Assembly (NCBI RefSeq): GCF_040436345.1
Contig: NC_133235.1
Coordinates: 21,104,660 to 21,168,659, forward strand
Reading direction: 5' to 3'
Source of the DNA: Pagrus major
Taxonomy: Eukaryota > Chordata > Actinopteri > Spariformes > Sparidae
DNA length: 64,000 bases
The stretch's first letter is position 1, and each line of letters opens with the position of its first letter. Below, piece after piece: positions 1 to 13,300 of the stretch. The notes beneath the pieces are model-generated. The model did no database searches and was not told the DNA's origin. It saw only the letters and a program-made list of their open reading frames with translations. The position numbers and the translations under genes are program-made.

Positions 1-44
1 ATGTATTTGACAAACCTTTACCCTTCTGTCCTCTGATTTTACAG

Positions 45-1970
45 GCTGCTGATCAGCTGTTAAAGTTCATGACAGATCCAAAGTAAGTCTTTATTAAGAA
101 ATTCCTTTGTGGTCTGACAATAGATGTGTTGGTGTGTTTTTAGTGATGATGAGTCAACTAACTAAGATCCCTTTGTGTAGACTGAATCCTTTGGCTGCAG
201 GCTTAAACCTGAGTGCAAGCCTGAAGGCAGATGCATCTAATAAAGAAATTGAAGAGGCCATGAAGAGAGTCAGAGAGGCCCAGTCGCTCATTTCTGCTGC
301 CATTGAACCTGGAAGTGAGTGCACAAAAAGCTGCAGTCATAATTCTTACCTTCCTAATTTATGTCTTTTTTAAAGTTTTTGTAAATTGTACCTTGACATT
401 ATTAAGTAATTTCTGTTTTTTTCTGTCCTGCAGATAAGGAGAGCAAAAAGAAGCGCACTCGATCCCGGTCCAGGTCCAGAAGGAGGAGGTCAAGATCACG
501 TTCAAGACACAGGTGATGACTAATGTACATTATCTGAAGAGTTGAGATAGAGAGGCTTTTTGTATTTTGAGAATAAAGAGAAATCGGCAAATTATCTGAT
601 TGCAGGCGATCTAGGAGCAGATCCCGACGACGGTCAAACTCCAGAAACAGGAGGCGCTCCAAAAGCCCACGCAGAAAACGCACCCACTCCAGAGACCGAG
701 GCAGGCGATCTCCAAGCAGATCCAGGTGGGTTAACTGTTCGGACTTCTTTATGGCAATCATAGCTAAAGATGTAACTGATCTTACATCAAATCCATCTAC
801 AGAGACAGAAAGAAGGATGATTCAGGGAGGAGAAGATCCAAAACACCACCGAAAAGCTACAGCACAGCCAGGAGGTCACGCAGTGCAAGCAGGTGAGATT
901 TTTATGAGCTAAGGCAGAATGTAATTTAAAAATATATACAAACTTTTCTACTGCAGCCACCTAATTCTCTCAGTTTCGAAGTTGCAGAATAACATTCTCA
1001 GCTTTTTGTCCCGGTCTGCTACACAGGAGACGCAGGAGAAGTCGAAGCGGCAGCCGATCCCCTAAAATTTCTCCTAAAAGGAGAATCTCCAGGTCTCCGT
1101 CTCCTAGAAGGTTGGTGTATTGATGCTTATTATTTGTATAATACCAAAAACTGCATGCTTATTGTAAGTTTGTGGTAATGATGTGTTTTTTTAAAACGAT
1201 GATTAAGGCTGCTTCCACACCTGTCCTGTTTGGTTGAAACAAACTCTGGTGTGTTTGCCTGTTTGGTTCAGTACCTCACAGACGAACACAAGATTTGTAG
1301 TTAAGTACAGTACTTTTGTAAATGTACTTAGTTACATTCCACCACTAGTGTAAAAACAGACCGTACCAGAACTTAAAGGCAACTCTTGACGTCTTTTCTT
1401 TGGTCCAAATCACTAAACATCCTTTGTGTGGGTACATCCAGGGCATTCTTTGACACCCCTGTCTCACCTTTTCCTCTCCTCCTTCTACAGACACAAGAAG
1501 GAAAAGAAAAGGGATAAGGAAAGGGAGCGCAACAGTGATAAAGATCGCAGTCGCGAGGAACCTGTACGTTCTGCTAGCAAGAAAAAGAAAAGCAAAGACA
1601 AAGACAAAGAAAGAGAGCGGGAGAGGAAATCAGATGGAGAGAAGGGAGATGTCAAGGTTGGTAAAGTACGTTTGACACTCAGGCTTCATTCGTACACACT
1701 GAGCTTTGTTGTTCTGATGTAGACAGACTTGGGGAGGTGTTCATACTTTTAAATATCTCATCCAGTGGTTTCGTTTCACAGATCACCAGGGATTATGATG
1801 AAGAAGAACAAGGCTACGACAGTGAGAAGGAGCGTGAGGACAGGAAGGATTCTGACGACTCTGCTCTGTCTCCTCAGTCAGTAGAAGGCAACGGTACAGC
1901 GCGGCTTGTGAAGGCTAAAGTTAACGGAGCTGACGATCACCATGAAGAGGACATGGACGTCAGCGATTAA
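45..1970 (+). CDS. srsf11: srsf11 (SR splicing factor 11, p54), 3' part, eight coding exons
   Basis: Partial gene; the RRM-containing 5' half lies left of the window. Exons by splice sites and reading phase: 45-82, 181-314, 434-512, 606-725, 803-892, 1027-1110, 1491-1656 (or 1665) and 1782-1970 with stop TAA, giving 299 residues in frame. The first exons read AADQLLKFMTDPK, LNPLAAGLNL and EEAMKRVREAQSLISAAIEP. A long RS domain follows (RSRSRSRRRRSRSRSRHR, then SKTPPKSYSTARRSRSASR). The tail is Lys/Glu-rich (KKKKSKDKDKERERERKS), then TRDYDEEEQGYDSEKE and the end HHEEDMDVSD. This order and the C-terminus match vertebrate SRSF11. The related SREK1 has a different C-terminus. Known role of the family: a nuclear-speckle SR-like protein that influences splice-site choice. 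Convergent with ankrd13c, as I recall for human 1p31.1. Identity is very secure; the only doubt is the seventh exon's donor. Confidence 0.95.
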
Positions 1971-2420
1971 GCGGCCCGTCCTGATTTGTCCAACATTATC
2001 CCTTTGTTTTGTTGTGAACATGTTACGACTTTTTTTGCCCACTGCGGTAAATCTAAAATGTGAATTGAGCGTGAAATGTATTGATTTTTCGTACTGAAGA
2101 GTCGTCTACTCTTTTTTGCAAATGCAGAATTGTCATGTTTGCCCAAAGACACCGTCATGTTGCTTTAAAATACCCAAATGCTTTTTGCCCTGACTAACGT
2201 AATCGGTTAAAACTGGAAGTAGACTTTGCTTTTCTTGAGCTTGTGTTGTCAGGTGTTGTCACTTCTTCGCTTATCGAATCTTTACATTATTGTTTATTGT
2301 TGTGGTGTGTTGCTCAGGCCTCTTTCCCACATTCTCAAAACAGTTTTGCTTCTTGTTATCTGAAAGTGTTGTTTTATCAAGGATTTCTTTTATAATAAAG
2401 CCTATTTGGAGGACAAAGTC
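1971..2420 (+). other. srsf11: srsf11 3' UTR with poly(A) signal
   Basis: Non-coding sequence directly after the srsf11 stop. A canonical AATAAA lies at 2394-2399, so cleavage is expected about 10-30 bp further on. The UTR end is inferred from this signal only. Confidence 0.7.
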
Positions 2421-4353
2421 TTTGAAGTTATTATTTGATTTTTGTTTTATTACCTCAGGTAAGGGATTGTCATATGGATAAAATCCTCCACAGTAAATTA
2501 CATTTTATATTGTGATATATTGACGTTTTCTGGAAAATCCATTGAAAACTCTTTAAAGATAAGATCACTCAAAAATGAAAACAGTCATTATCTATTCACC
2601 CCATGACGATGGAAAGTCAGGTGAAGTTTCAAAGTCCAAAAAAACATTTCAAAGAAAATGAAAAATGACGTAGCATTCTCATAAATATCTAAACTAGATG
2701 AAGGGAAGCTCAGTTCAATAAACGTCCTCAATCATGCTGAGTATACTTAAAAAATCCCAATAATACATTTAACATGAAACAACTGAGAAAGGCTGATGTA
2801 TATTTTAACAAGACGAGCTGATATTAATAAACTATTTCCTAATAATTTTGTTTGACATTTGATGCTTTCAGTTTTTCAAATGAAAAAAGCGGCTTAAATC
2901 AAATAAACTGAATATTTAGATGATTTAAATACCTCATCATACATTGCCATAAACTAGTCCTAAACCGAAAGGTGATAGATATCCCAGTTTAACAAAATAT
3001 GTGACAAATGAGTATTATTTTGAAGTCTCTTATACAATACTGTCTTTTTATTATACTTGCACAAAGTCAGTTGAAACATGATGCTGGTGCTTTATTTAAA
3101 GGGATGTGAAGTAGGTATGGTTGCATTACATATTAGCTGAAGCCAGAGACAACTCAGTGGATCAGATCATTTCCCACCCGGACAGTTTTGGTGATATCCA
3201 GCAAAATCAACTTCACAGCTTCGTTTTACTCTCCTTGGATTGAAAAAACAAAAACAAAACAAAAGGAAAAATGCGCAGACTACCATCGAGGAGAGATTTT
3301 ATAAGCACTAAAAGGTGTTTCAAAGAGTTAGTGTTACAACTTTTCCTTTATCTAAATACCAGTAAGTCTGCAGGTAATGTAACAAACGTTCAGAGAATAT
3401 ACCTTAAAGATGCATGTGATCCAGTAGGCCAACACAGCCATAGCATGCCTTAAATATACTTAATATCAGTGCAGTATTAAACTAAGAACAGTTTACCTGA
3501 TATCCCATCTGGGTTCTCCCACACACAAACGTACATACAACAATCCTTGATACAGTACAATTATTCACTCGCACGGAGCACAGAGTCCATACTATCACGA
3601 CAAACATGGAGACGGTTGAGAGGTAACATGAGTGAACCTGAAAACACAGGAGACTGCGTCCTGCACAGGGGAAAAGGCTTTGATATCGAACTGTTAAGAA
3701 TGTGTTTTTATGCTAAACTTTCTCCCAGCTGGTTAAAAACATTCTTAAGTACTGGAAATGTATTGCTACACAGTGTTACTCCTTTTGAGTATATATATTT
3801 ATATATAGTACATCATTTATAAATGAATATTAAGCTCAGTTTGAGGATATAGCTATATTTGTGATTCTTTTTGCTATGACTTACAGATAAGACGTGAATA
3901 ATGTACAGATGACGGTGTCAGTGCAGTTTCAGGAATGAGAATTCATTGATCAGTCCAAGGGGAGGAGGAGGAGGAGGAGGAGGAGCAGGAGGAGATATTA
4001 AAACAGTGAAGATGAGGAGTCCAGACTGCGTCTTCTGACAGCAGCTCAGAGCAGCGGATTGAGCCGCTTGTGTGGTGAAAAGCGAGCACAATGAAACCTA
4101 TCACTCATTTCACATAAAACGGCTGCCAATATGCATCTATAAGTGAGATGTAACATCTGCTTGCATTGATTTGCTTTGGAGCCATCAGCAAAATGAACAA
4201 AAACTGATGAGTAAGATCAGTTCCCACCTTTTTTTTTTAAACAGATAATATATATTTGAATAAAACAATACAGGTTTCCTTATTTTTGTTTTCCGCCTCC
4301 AAAACGTATCAGCTCTCTGGTCATTTCCTCTTAGCTTCAGATGTGTTTACAGG
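2421..4353 (-). other. Convergent spacer and probable ankrd13c 3' UTR
   Basis: No coding exon is seen. On the minus strand AATAAA signals occur at 3091-3096 and 3047-3052, so the ankrd13c 3' UTR probably runs from 4353 to about 3030. From 2421 to about 3030 the DNA is AT-rich with nothing recognisable. The ends of the two convergent transcripts would then be about 0.6 kb apart. Confidence 0.5.
3959..3995. repeat. (GGA)n microsatellite
   Basis: About 37 bp of GGA units, with one A-to-C interruption near 3986, inside the probable ankrd13c 3' UTR. In the transcript it reads as a UCC-rich tract. Confidence 0.9.
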
Positions 4354-7300
4354 TCAGAGGTCAGGGAAGCGACTGGGGTCTTCTTTGTATTCGTCAGGGA
4401 TGACGAAAATGGACTCCTCAAATTCGTCGTAGCGGAATTCCTGAAATGTGACAGTGGCTGTGATCGTTGGGAAGACGGGGATGTCTGCGAGGGAGAAAAA
4501 TAGAAGATACCGTTATTTTGGGGATTTTTCCCCTTAAGCTCACCCACTCAGATGAAAACAGGAGTAGATTGGCAGGCGTACCAAGTTTGACAGGAAACCC
4601 GGGCGGAAGTTTCATCTGAACAAACTCTCGCAGTTTGTTGAAGTGCTTGAACGGGGCTATGACCTCCAACACGTTGAGTAACCTGGAGGCAGAGGAAAAG
4701 GAGTCAGCAATTTGTTTAAAAGTTATTTCTAAGCAAGCACTTGCCGTTGGCTACAGACAAACTCACAAAATCTGAGCAGGAACAAAAGATAAATTAGGTC
4801 AAACTGCAAATCGAGACCTTGAGAGAAGATAGCAGCTCTGATGGTAGTACTAGAAGAAAAGTAAGAGTATCACCAAAGTCACTGGGATACATCCTCTGGG
4901 GAACATTATGGCCAAAACACATTTTCATGGAAATCCATCAGATAGTTGCTGAGTTATTTAAGTCTGAACCAAAGTGGTGGACCACCAGACCAGCATTTCA
5001 ATGGCTAAACAAATATGTGTAGCAGAAATGTTTATAATCTTGCCACCTCTCAGATTTATCTTGTGACCCCGGGTTGGAAACCACTGGAATAAATGAATTA
5101 TTTGTATCCTGACAGATGAGCTTTGACAGAGGTTTCCCTCAGGGTCCAGACAAACACTGGTTTTCTATTACAGTCCCATCCCAGTTGTATAAGATGGTGA
5201 GAATGAAAAGTAGTGAGTCTGAGACTCAAAATAATGTGATTGGCTACAAAACTAACTTCTTTTTAAACATTGGTCTCTTGTTGGTGATTAATGACTTTTA
5301 ACTGAATATGTTAGGGGTAGAAAATAAAACATTTTTAACATTACAAAGCACAGAATGCAGAGGAAATAACTAAATCAAATTAAAAAACCATTAGCTATTA
5401 CAACAGCTTGGTTGTTATTGTTGGCTCCATTAAGGTTCATTCAGTAGAGGAGATAAAGCAATTTACTACATTAGGTCCCAGTAATATTTTACAGCACTTC
5501 CTGTAACAAAACCGCGTCCTGTTTGAAGCCAGCCATGCCTCTCCCTTACATGATCAAATGAGTGTTCTTGGCTGCATAAAATCAAAACTCAAATCTGTAT
5601 GTAGTTAATTTTATGTTTCTTGAATATAACAAACAGGAAAATGCGCAGCAATCACCCTTTCCTCTCAAGGCCGTCATTAAAACTTAAACTAGTGTTACGA
5701 TTTACACCAGGGGTTCTCAAACTTATTACTCAAAGGTCTGGCATCTGATTTTATTCTAGGTCAGGGGCCCAGAACGATTCGCTATAATTAAACAAGATTT
5801 ACTCATTTAATTGACTTCACATCCCTCACATCTCACTTGTTAAGTATTTTATTATTTGAAAAATGCTGCAGTGAAAATGATCAGAGACAACTACTTGGGG
5901 ACCTCTCGTTCAAGAATATGGTTGAGTTGGCAAATAACAACAACAGATTATTTAAATAGAATTTTTTTTGCCCGTAGAAATTATTGGGATATTATTATTT
6001 AATCACCAAATTATAAAAAGTGCTGTCATGAAAGAACAAGAAAGTGATCACAGATATAGACTATGTAACCTATCAGCTTTCATGCACCTTTGAGATTTTT
6101 GAGTTTATGATGTGCACCTGAATGCACCATGCAAACACTGATACAGTTTATCTATGGAGAGAAGCAGCTTGACTAAAGAGTGACTACTTTGGCACAAACA
6201 TTAACATGCCAGTGTGGCTGATAGCCTTCCCAGATTTAGTCACCAAACAGAAAATAGACCCAAATATGGCTCTTGGTGGACTCAGACATATTCTTCCAAC
6301 TACGTTTACATGAGTTGTAGAAATTGTTAGAAATGAGATATAGAAAATGAGACACAATATGTATTTTAATAGTATTTAAGTGCTAATAGCAAATAATTCT
6401 CTGTAACGTTAATGCACAAACTCAACAGCTGAGCTGAGTCTGGACCGACTTGCTGTTCGGTCGGATGCGGGCCAGGGTCTAGACTTTACGATGATCCGAT
6501 TTGCACTTTATTTGTATTTAACTACTCTACTTCCATCACCAGACAAAATAAAGCTTCTACAATGGATAACCAGTGGTGGGCAAAGAAAGCTGTCTTTATT
6601 ACTTAACTCCCTTGAGAACCCTGAATCTGCAAGGCTCTCTATCTACAAACTGAACTTGAAACAGATCCCACAAGCGTGAAGATGCATGAAGAATAAGGCA
6701 TAAGTGAATAGGAAATGAGAGAAATAAGGAGATTGTTCCTTCAAACAGCTCAAGCACACTGTGATTTTGTTGTCACACAGTGAAGCAGTTGATTTGCAAT
6801 CATCTCATCAGTGGTTACCCCACACAATCAGAGAAATCCTAGTATCTGCCTGGCCCAATTATCTGATCCATTTAATCTCTACACTACCCCTTCACTAACG
6901 TCCCAAGCGTATCTGTGTATTCACCCAGGATCAATCTGTGCAGAAAGCTTTGTAAACAGATCTAAGGAGGGAGGGGTGCACTTACGACTCGATGCCTAGA
7001 GGGAAATCCTGGCTCATGGCTACAGTGGCTTTGAAGTTCTTCTTGCTTTCCTTACACACAAGCTCTCTCCCAAGATGAGGTGGCCTGAAGGTTTGAAGAG
7101 ACAGACAAACACACAAAGCTTTTTATAACCCATGACGGCTCACATGCGTTTCAAACTCGGATTTTCTTGCAACCACACGGATTAAATTTGTAATTATGAC
7201 ATCAACTGATGAAATTGTAGAAAATGCGAGATGCGGTCCACCACAGCAGCTCAGTCGGTAGAGCGCGCACCCCACGTACAAAGGCTGTGTCCTCGCTGCA

Positions 7301-10300
7301 GTGGCCCAGGGTTTGAGTCCGACCTGTGGCCCTTTGCTGCAGGTCATCCCCCCCATCCCATTTCCTGTCATATCTCAAGCTGTCCTATCAAATACAGCAC
7401 CAAAAAGGCCACAAAAAAAAAAAAAGCGAGATGCTTACTTTCCGTGCTCTGCAGTGATGTACTCTTCCCAAGAAATTGTGTTGGGTGCCGGAGCTGTGAG
7501 GGACTGTCTTCTCGCAGGCTGGGCACAAGAAAATATCAGTCAGTGGCATATTCACAGTCCTCAGGGTACCGTTACTATTTACCATCGGTAGACGAATCCA
7601 GAACACTCAATTCTTCCTCTCACCTCAAAATTTTGTTCACTGATGCTCCCTCCTTTACTCAAGCTCTCCATGATGGCTTTATTCCTCAAGATGTCCTCCT
7701 CGCTGAGGTGTTCTCGGCGCTTTCGTGACTCGAGCACCAGGCCGTTAACTGAATAGAAGTCAGCCAGGAAGTTTCCAATCCTCTCCTGAATGGAAAACGA
7801 GCAGACATCGGTGTTTAAGCAGGAGTTACCAAGTGATTTTAAATACTACCACTGATTTCTTAAATATAAAGCCTGAGGGTAGGACTGAGCTAACGTTTTA
7901 GGAGACAAGAAGATTTAAATTCCCCTTCTCTCTTATCTTCATAGCAAAACAAATCAAAACTAAACAGAGCAATTAGGCCTCATCTCTACAGCCAATATCT
8001 TCAAAACTTGGCAACTCACACCAAAAAAATCCTGATGGATAAATAGCACTGCTGGTAAGAGGAAAAATATGTTTTTGATTTGGAGGAGAATCAGTCGTTC
8101 CCACCCAGGGGGTCGGAAACCCTCCAAGAGATGGATCACGAGATGATTTACAGGACAGAAAAGAAACACGCATAAAATAATTTTTAAAAATTCTATCCTT
8201 TATCTCAAAACAGGATACTTTTACTTCTTAGGGACTCAACAATTTGAGAAGTTAACTCACTCGAGTAATACTTACTCTTACATTACTCACAACTCATTGT
8301 CATATGCAACATAAAACACAAATTATTGACCCACTTACATGTAATGTAGAGCCAGGCTGATATATCTGTTGGCTGATACTGTTATTTCTTGTAGATATCA
8401 GCGTATATTTGGTGCGATTTGAAAACTTTGAAAATTTATAATTATTAATTCCCAGCGATGTTGTCTGTTTCACTGCACTGATGTCATTTCAGACAATAAA
8501 GTTTCTTGTTAAACTGTTAAATATCCTGTGTCTGTTGAAGCTCTGTCAAGTGTTTGATTACTACATTTGAGGAATCAGGAATCACTGACATAAATGTGCG
8601 TATATCGGCTGATAGTGATATCTGTATTTTCTAGTTGCTAATATTGGTATCACTATCAGTCACACTCGATTTGTAATGTTTTAACCTGTAAATCATTCTG
8701 TAAACTCTTAAAAAAAGAGCTCTTTCACTTTCAGTAGTTCTAGTTCTGATTTGTCCCATAAAGCTTACTGTTTTATCTTCTCTGAACAGCCAGCCGATCT
8801 GACTACGAGAGAAAGTGATGGACTTGGTGGACAGGGTTGCAGAGTAGACATCACTGCTCATCAATATATCCACCTCTTCTTCCGTCTCCATCTCGGACTC
8901 CTTGGGGGCAGGACAGTGACAGTTATGCTGTGCTACTCACATCAAACAGCTGATGACACAAGGTGAAAGTGGTCGTACTGCTCACTCACCTCGTGGTGTA
9001 TTCTTTGGTACACTTTTGCCTCATTGTCCAGAACCACAAAGGACTGGGAGGGCTCAGCATCGCCATTGAAAATAAAGCTGAGATCTCCGCGCTGACACTT
9101 CATATCAGTGAAGTCTATAAGAGTGGTGTCAAGTCTAAATCAAGAGAGAGGAGGAGGAGAGCAGAGTGTGAAGACTGTGACGTCCTAGTTTTTAGATCTA
9201 AAAGAAGTCTTTGACCTGGATAACGACCATTTGTTGCTTCAAAAACTTGAGTCTCTCACAAGCACAGTATCATCCTTTATCTGGTACACTTAACAATAGA
9301 ATTGCACATTTTACCTGATATTAATTCCCTGCTTGTAGATTTTACAAGCATCAGACGGCAGCATCCGGGACAACAAAGGCACTAAAACACAGAAAAGAGT
9401 GTAAATAAATTCATCTGTGGCTGGTGAACAAGTATTTTATACTCTGGCTTCAACTTTATTGTGTAAAAACTCACCCCAGCTCTGAAAGTCCCAATGCAGC
9501 TCCAGATAAAAGTCTCCAAGCTACAGAAAAAACACAAACATGTCTGACGGAGGGATCCAACAAATACTCATACGACTGTAATTTCATGGGTCAAAAGAAA
9601 AGCGCAGTACAGTGAAGATTTCACATTATGCTTTTCAGTAACCATGTGCCCTAAAGGAGTCAAAGTTCAGTGATGCAGTTCCAAACTTGAATTTGGTGTG
9701 GAAGTGAAGCCAGTGTGATCCTCACCTCTCTGAGAGCTTTCAGCAACTTTGGCCTCTTATCCTCCACACTCTCCCTGGACTGCTGCTTTAACTTCCGCAG
9801 TATTGCTGTGACTGAGAAAACAAAAAATAAATCTCAATTAGAAGTTATGCAAATGTACTGCAGGGTGATGTCAAGTACATCCAAAGTCTTTAGTACTGGC
9901 CTCAAAAATGCACAACCTGTCAGGCTCTTCGCATGTTTCTGGTGCTGAATGGAGTCTTATTCACATGCCGACCTGCCAGGTTTTCTTATACCGTGCGTTG
10001 TAGGTGTTTGTAGCGTAGAAGAGTCAAATGACTAGTCGATTAATCAAATAGTCGATTAATCAAATAGTTAATCAAATAGTTAATCAAATCGATTAATCAA
10101 ATATTAATCAAATAGTGAAAGAAAATGACTTGCCAACTATTCTGATAATCCAGCAATCCCTTTTAGTCTTTTTTCAAGCAAAAATGTTTCCATTTATGGT
10201 TCCAGCTTCTTAAATGTAAAGACTTACCTCTTTTCTTTGTCATTTATGATATAAATGAAGAGTCTGATTGTTATTGTTGTCGTGTTTTAATGTTTTGAAA

Positions 10301-13300
10301 TCTTATTGTTGTTGTTATTGTTGGGGTTGCTGATGTTGTTGTAAAGTGAATATGTATTGTCTTTTTTTTAAACTGTAGTGTCTATTTTCTTAACAGAAGT
10401 GTTATGCTCTGTCTCCTGCCCAGGGACTACAGATATAAATAAGCTTATAGCTAACTCTGGTACAGCTAAGAAGCTGTGCACTGTCCCTTTCAAATAAACA
10501 AATAATTAAAAATGTACGAATATAAATCAAGCGTCTTTGGGTTTTGGACTTGAATTTAGGCTTGGGGAAACTGTGACGAGTATTTTTCACAAATTTTTAG
10601 GCATCGTTAATTGTGAAAATAATCGTTGGATTAATTTATAATGAAAATCTTTGTTGTAGCTCTCTAGCGTAAATTTAGAATAAGCAGATGTCCGGACAGA
10701 TCCTCAGTGTACAGCCTAAGATGACAAAATGTACAAGTTTAACCCACTTGTCCACTGTTCCACCAGTGTTTTTCATATATACAGTTAATAGTAGGGTCGC
10801 GGCTAACAGTCACATAATTTATTCAATTAATTGATTATTGTTTCTTTTAAAAAAAAAGAAAACATAGGAACATTTTGGAAACTTTCATTAGATTTTTCCC
10901 AAATCCTATGTGATGTCCTCAAACATATTGTTTTGTCCAAAAAACAGCCCAAAAAAACCCAAATATTCAGTTCACAATGATATGAAACAAATAAAAGCAG
11001 GTAATCCTCACACTAGGGAAGCTGGAACCAGAGAATGTTTGGCATTTTTATTATTTAGTAATCAAATAAGTGCTGAATCAAGTGCTCAGTCAGATTTTAA
11101 TATGGTGCTACTGTGACATAAGGAAGCATCTCTACTCTGTTACAACCAATCCCTGTACAGAAGTCTCATTTTACATGTTACATATATTTTCATCTGGATC
11201 AGCTGAACTCACTGTCTTCATGAAGTGCAGCTCTGTCTCTCTCTCATACACAGCAGCAGCAACAACAACAGCAACAACAACAACAACGACCACTTAATAA
11301 TACAGGATGGACCACAACAAATCAACATATCAGATGTATCCTGGTTATCTCGACCAGGTGGGGGGGAACGCTGGACTGGACGTGACTGAGGAGAGAAATG
11401 CTGATGAGGCACTCGCTGCACTGGGTCATTTTGTCATTGCACACGCAGACAACCAGTGAGCTGCTGACGCAACGTGCACACGTGTAAAAGTGAAAGGTGA
11501 TGACTGATGACAAGACTGCAGTGTTTCAGGTAAAAGCTGTTATCTGCGCATTTAATATCAAGCACATGTTATTCTTCCTGTGTCCCTCTGACTAAGTGAT
11601 AGCCAGCTGTGTGCTGCATGTTATTTAAATCTAAATAAAGCTGTGCCTTTCTTTGCATGCCCTTGCTGATGGTGTGAATATACCCAGCCCCCTTTCTACT
11701 CCCCCCCACCCTTTACCCTTAAGAATGATGTGACCTTCTCGAAGCAAAAACTCCTGGTCCCAGTCCCAGTCCCAAACCAGCCTGCCACAGCAGGCACAGA
11801 GAGCCGGGACGCATACTAACAAGGTTGAGGGTCATTGCTCAAACTGCTGGGCCTCACAACCTCCATCACAAGCTGTACAAGAAGATGATGCTGATAATTC
11901 ACTGTTAGGATATCTATTCAGCCAAATAGCAATAACAGAAATTTGATGGAAATAAATGATTTAGTATGCATCCCCTTTACTAGACGTTTAGCCTGGCCTT
12001 TATCTTTAATTTATCCTTGGTTATGTAAACAAAATTAACACCACACACACAAAAAAAGGACAGAGCGGTGAATTCATCCCAAAGGCATTAGCTGGTGCCT
12101 TTCACATGTCATTTGACTCTTTTTCACTGGATGTCAGATCTAAAAGCAGTGGCATCATTAAGCAGGCGAGTGACCGGGCCGTTAAGCTCAGGGCTTCCCA
12201 ACACTAAGCCATCGTTCAGGCTGTGTTCCAGCCCATCTGGATGACGAGCGCTCAGAGAAAATCCCCACCTTTAGCTTTTTAGCTGGACCGACCGTTTAGC
12301 TGTTGCTGCCTTTAAACAATTAAATGACTCATAAAAAGGTCCTTCAAACACACATAAGCCGTGACCTCCAACAGTATTTAAAGCCCTTTGCCTTTTCCCA
12401 CAATTTGTATAAATAAAAAGCAGATGAAATTAGAATTTGTAAATGACGTGCACATATGAACCTTTGTATGGAGGAAAAACTTTGATAAACTAAAATAAAT
12501 AAATATTGAAATTCCTTCTTGACTTGCTCTCTGCAACATGACTGGATTTCAACTGTGGGCAATACAGCTGACACACAAACTCTGAAAAGAAAGTGAAAAA
12601 CTGCCCAAAACCCAGAGATGCCAAGCTTGTACAGAGGTATTCAAGAAGACTTTAAACTGTGCACACTGCCAAGAAATGTTTCTGCAAAGCACGGACTGTG
12701 GAGATTCAACTCACGTTGAGATTTTGTATTATATTGACTATGAGAGAGAATAAAATCACAACTTCCTTTTTCATTCGGGAAGTATACTCTATCATTCAGC
12801 TGGCAAAAGAACAAAGCAGAGCAATCCAAGCAAATGTGATACTGAACACACCACAACCATCAGGCTGACATTTACCAATACTGCTACAATATTAGCATTC
12901 ATGCAGAAAGCCATTCCAGATGTCAGACTGACGAACTGACAAATAGTGACTAAATCTGACATCACTGTGACGCCGTTGCACATTTATAGACCCGTCAGAT
13001 ATGCAGCACTCAACCTAAATGTTACAACAGTGAGTGCATGATTGCAGGTATGCTGTGGAGATAACCATCAACACATCCGAATATGAAAACTCTAGGAGAG
13101 AAGACAGCTATTCAGAGCAGTGTTGTTGAAGCAACTTACTCATCTGCCTGTCGCCGTAGCTGATGGCTTCTGCGAGAGGGCTCCATCCCTGTGCATTCTT
13201 GATCTTTACGGGAGCGTTATGGGCCAGGAGCAGGAGGGCACATTCTGGAAGAAAAACACATAAAATTATCATAGAGACAAATGTGATAATGTCTAATTTA

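Larger units (their letters stand above)
9812..13139. other. Large ankrd13c intron 3, repeat-rich
   Basis: Splice acceptor at 9813-9812 and donor at 13139-13138 (minus strand). It contains repeat copies at 10022-10200 and 10792-11075 and a CAR-type triplet tract near 11252-11290. The section 11300-13100 shows no exon with matching ankrd13c phase and no recognisable repeat. Confidence 0.7.

Noticed and set aside
45-1970. Identity of the first gene as SREK1 instead of SRSF11
   Set aside because: Both share the RVREAQS.ISAAIEP segment, but the YDEEEQGYDSEKE block and the HHEEDMD.SD C-terminus, plus adjacency to ankrd13c, fit SRSF11.
7235-7325. A genuine tRNA gene
   Set aside because: A- and B-box-like motifs are present, but there is no normal acceptor stem. 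A SINE body, poly-A tail and target duplications follow.
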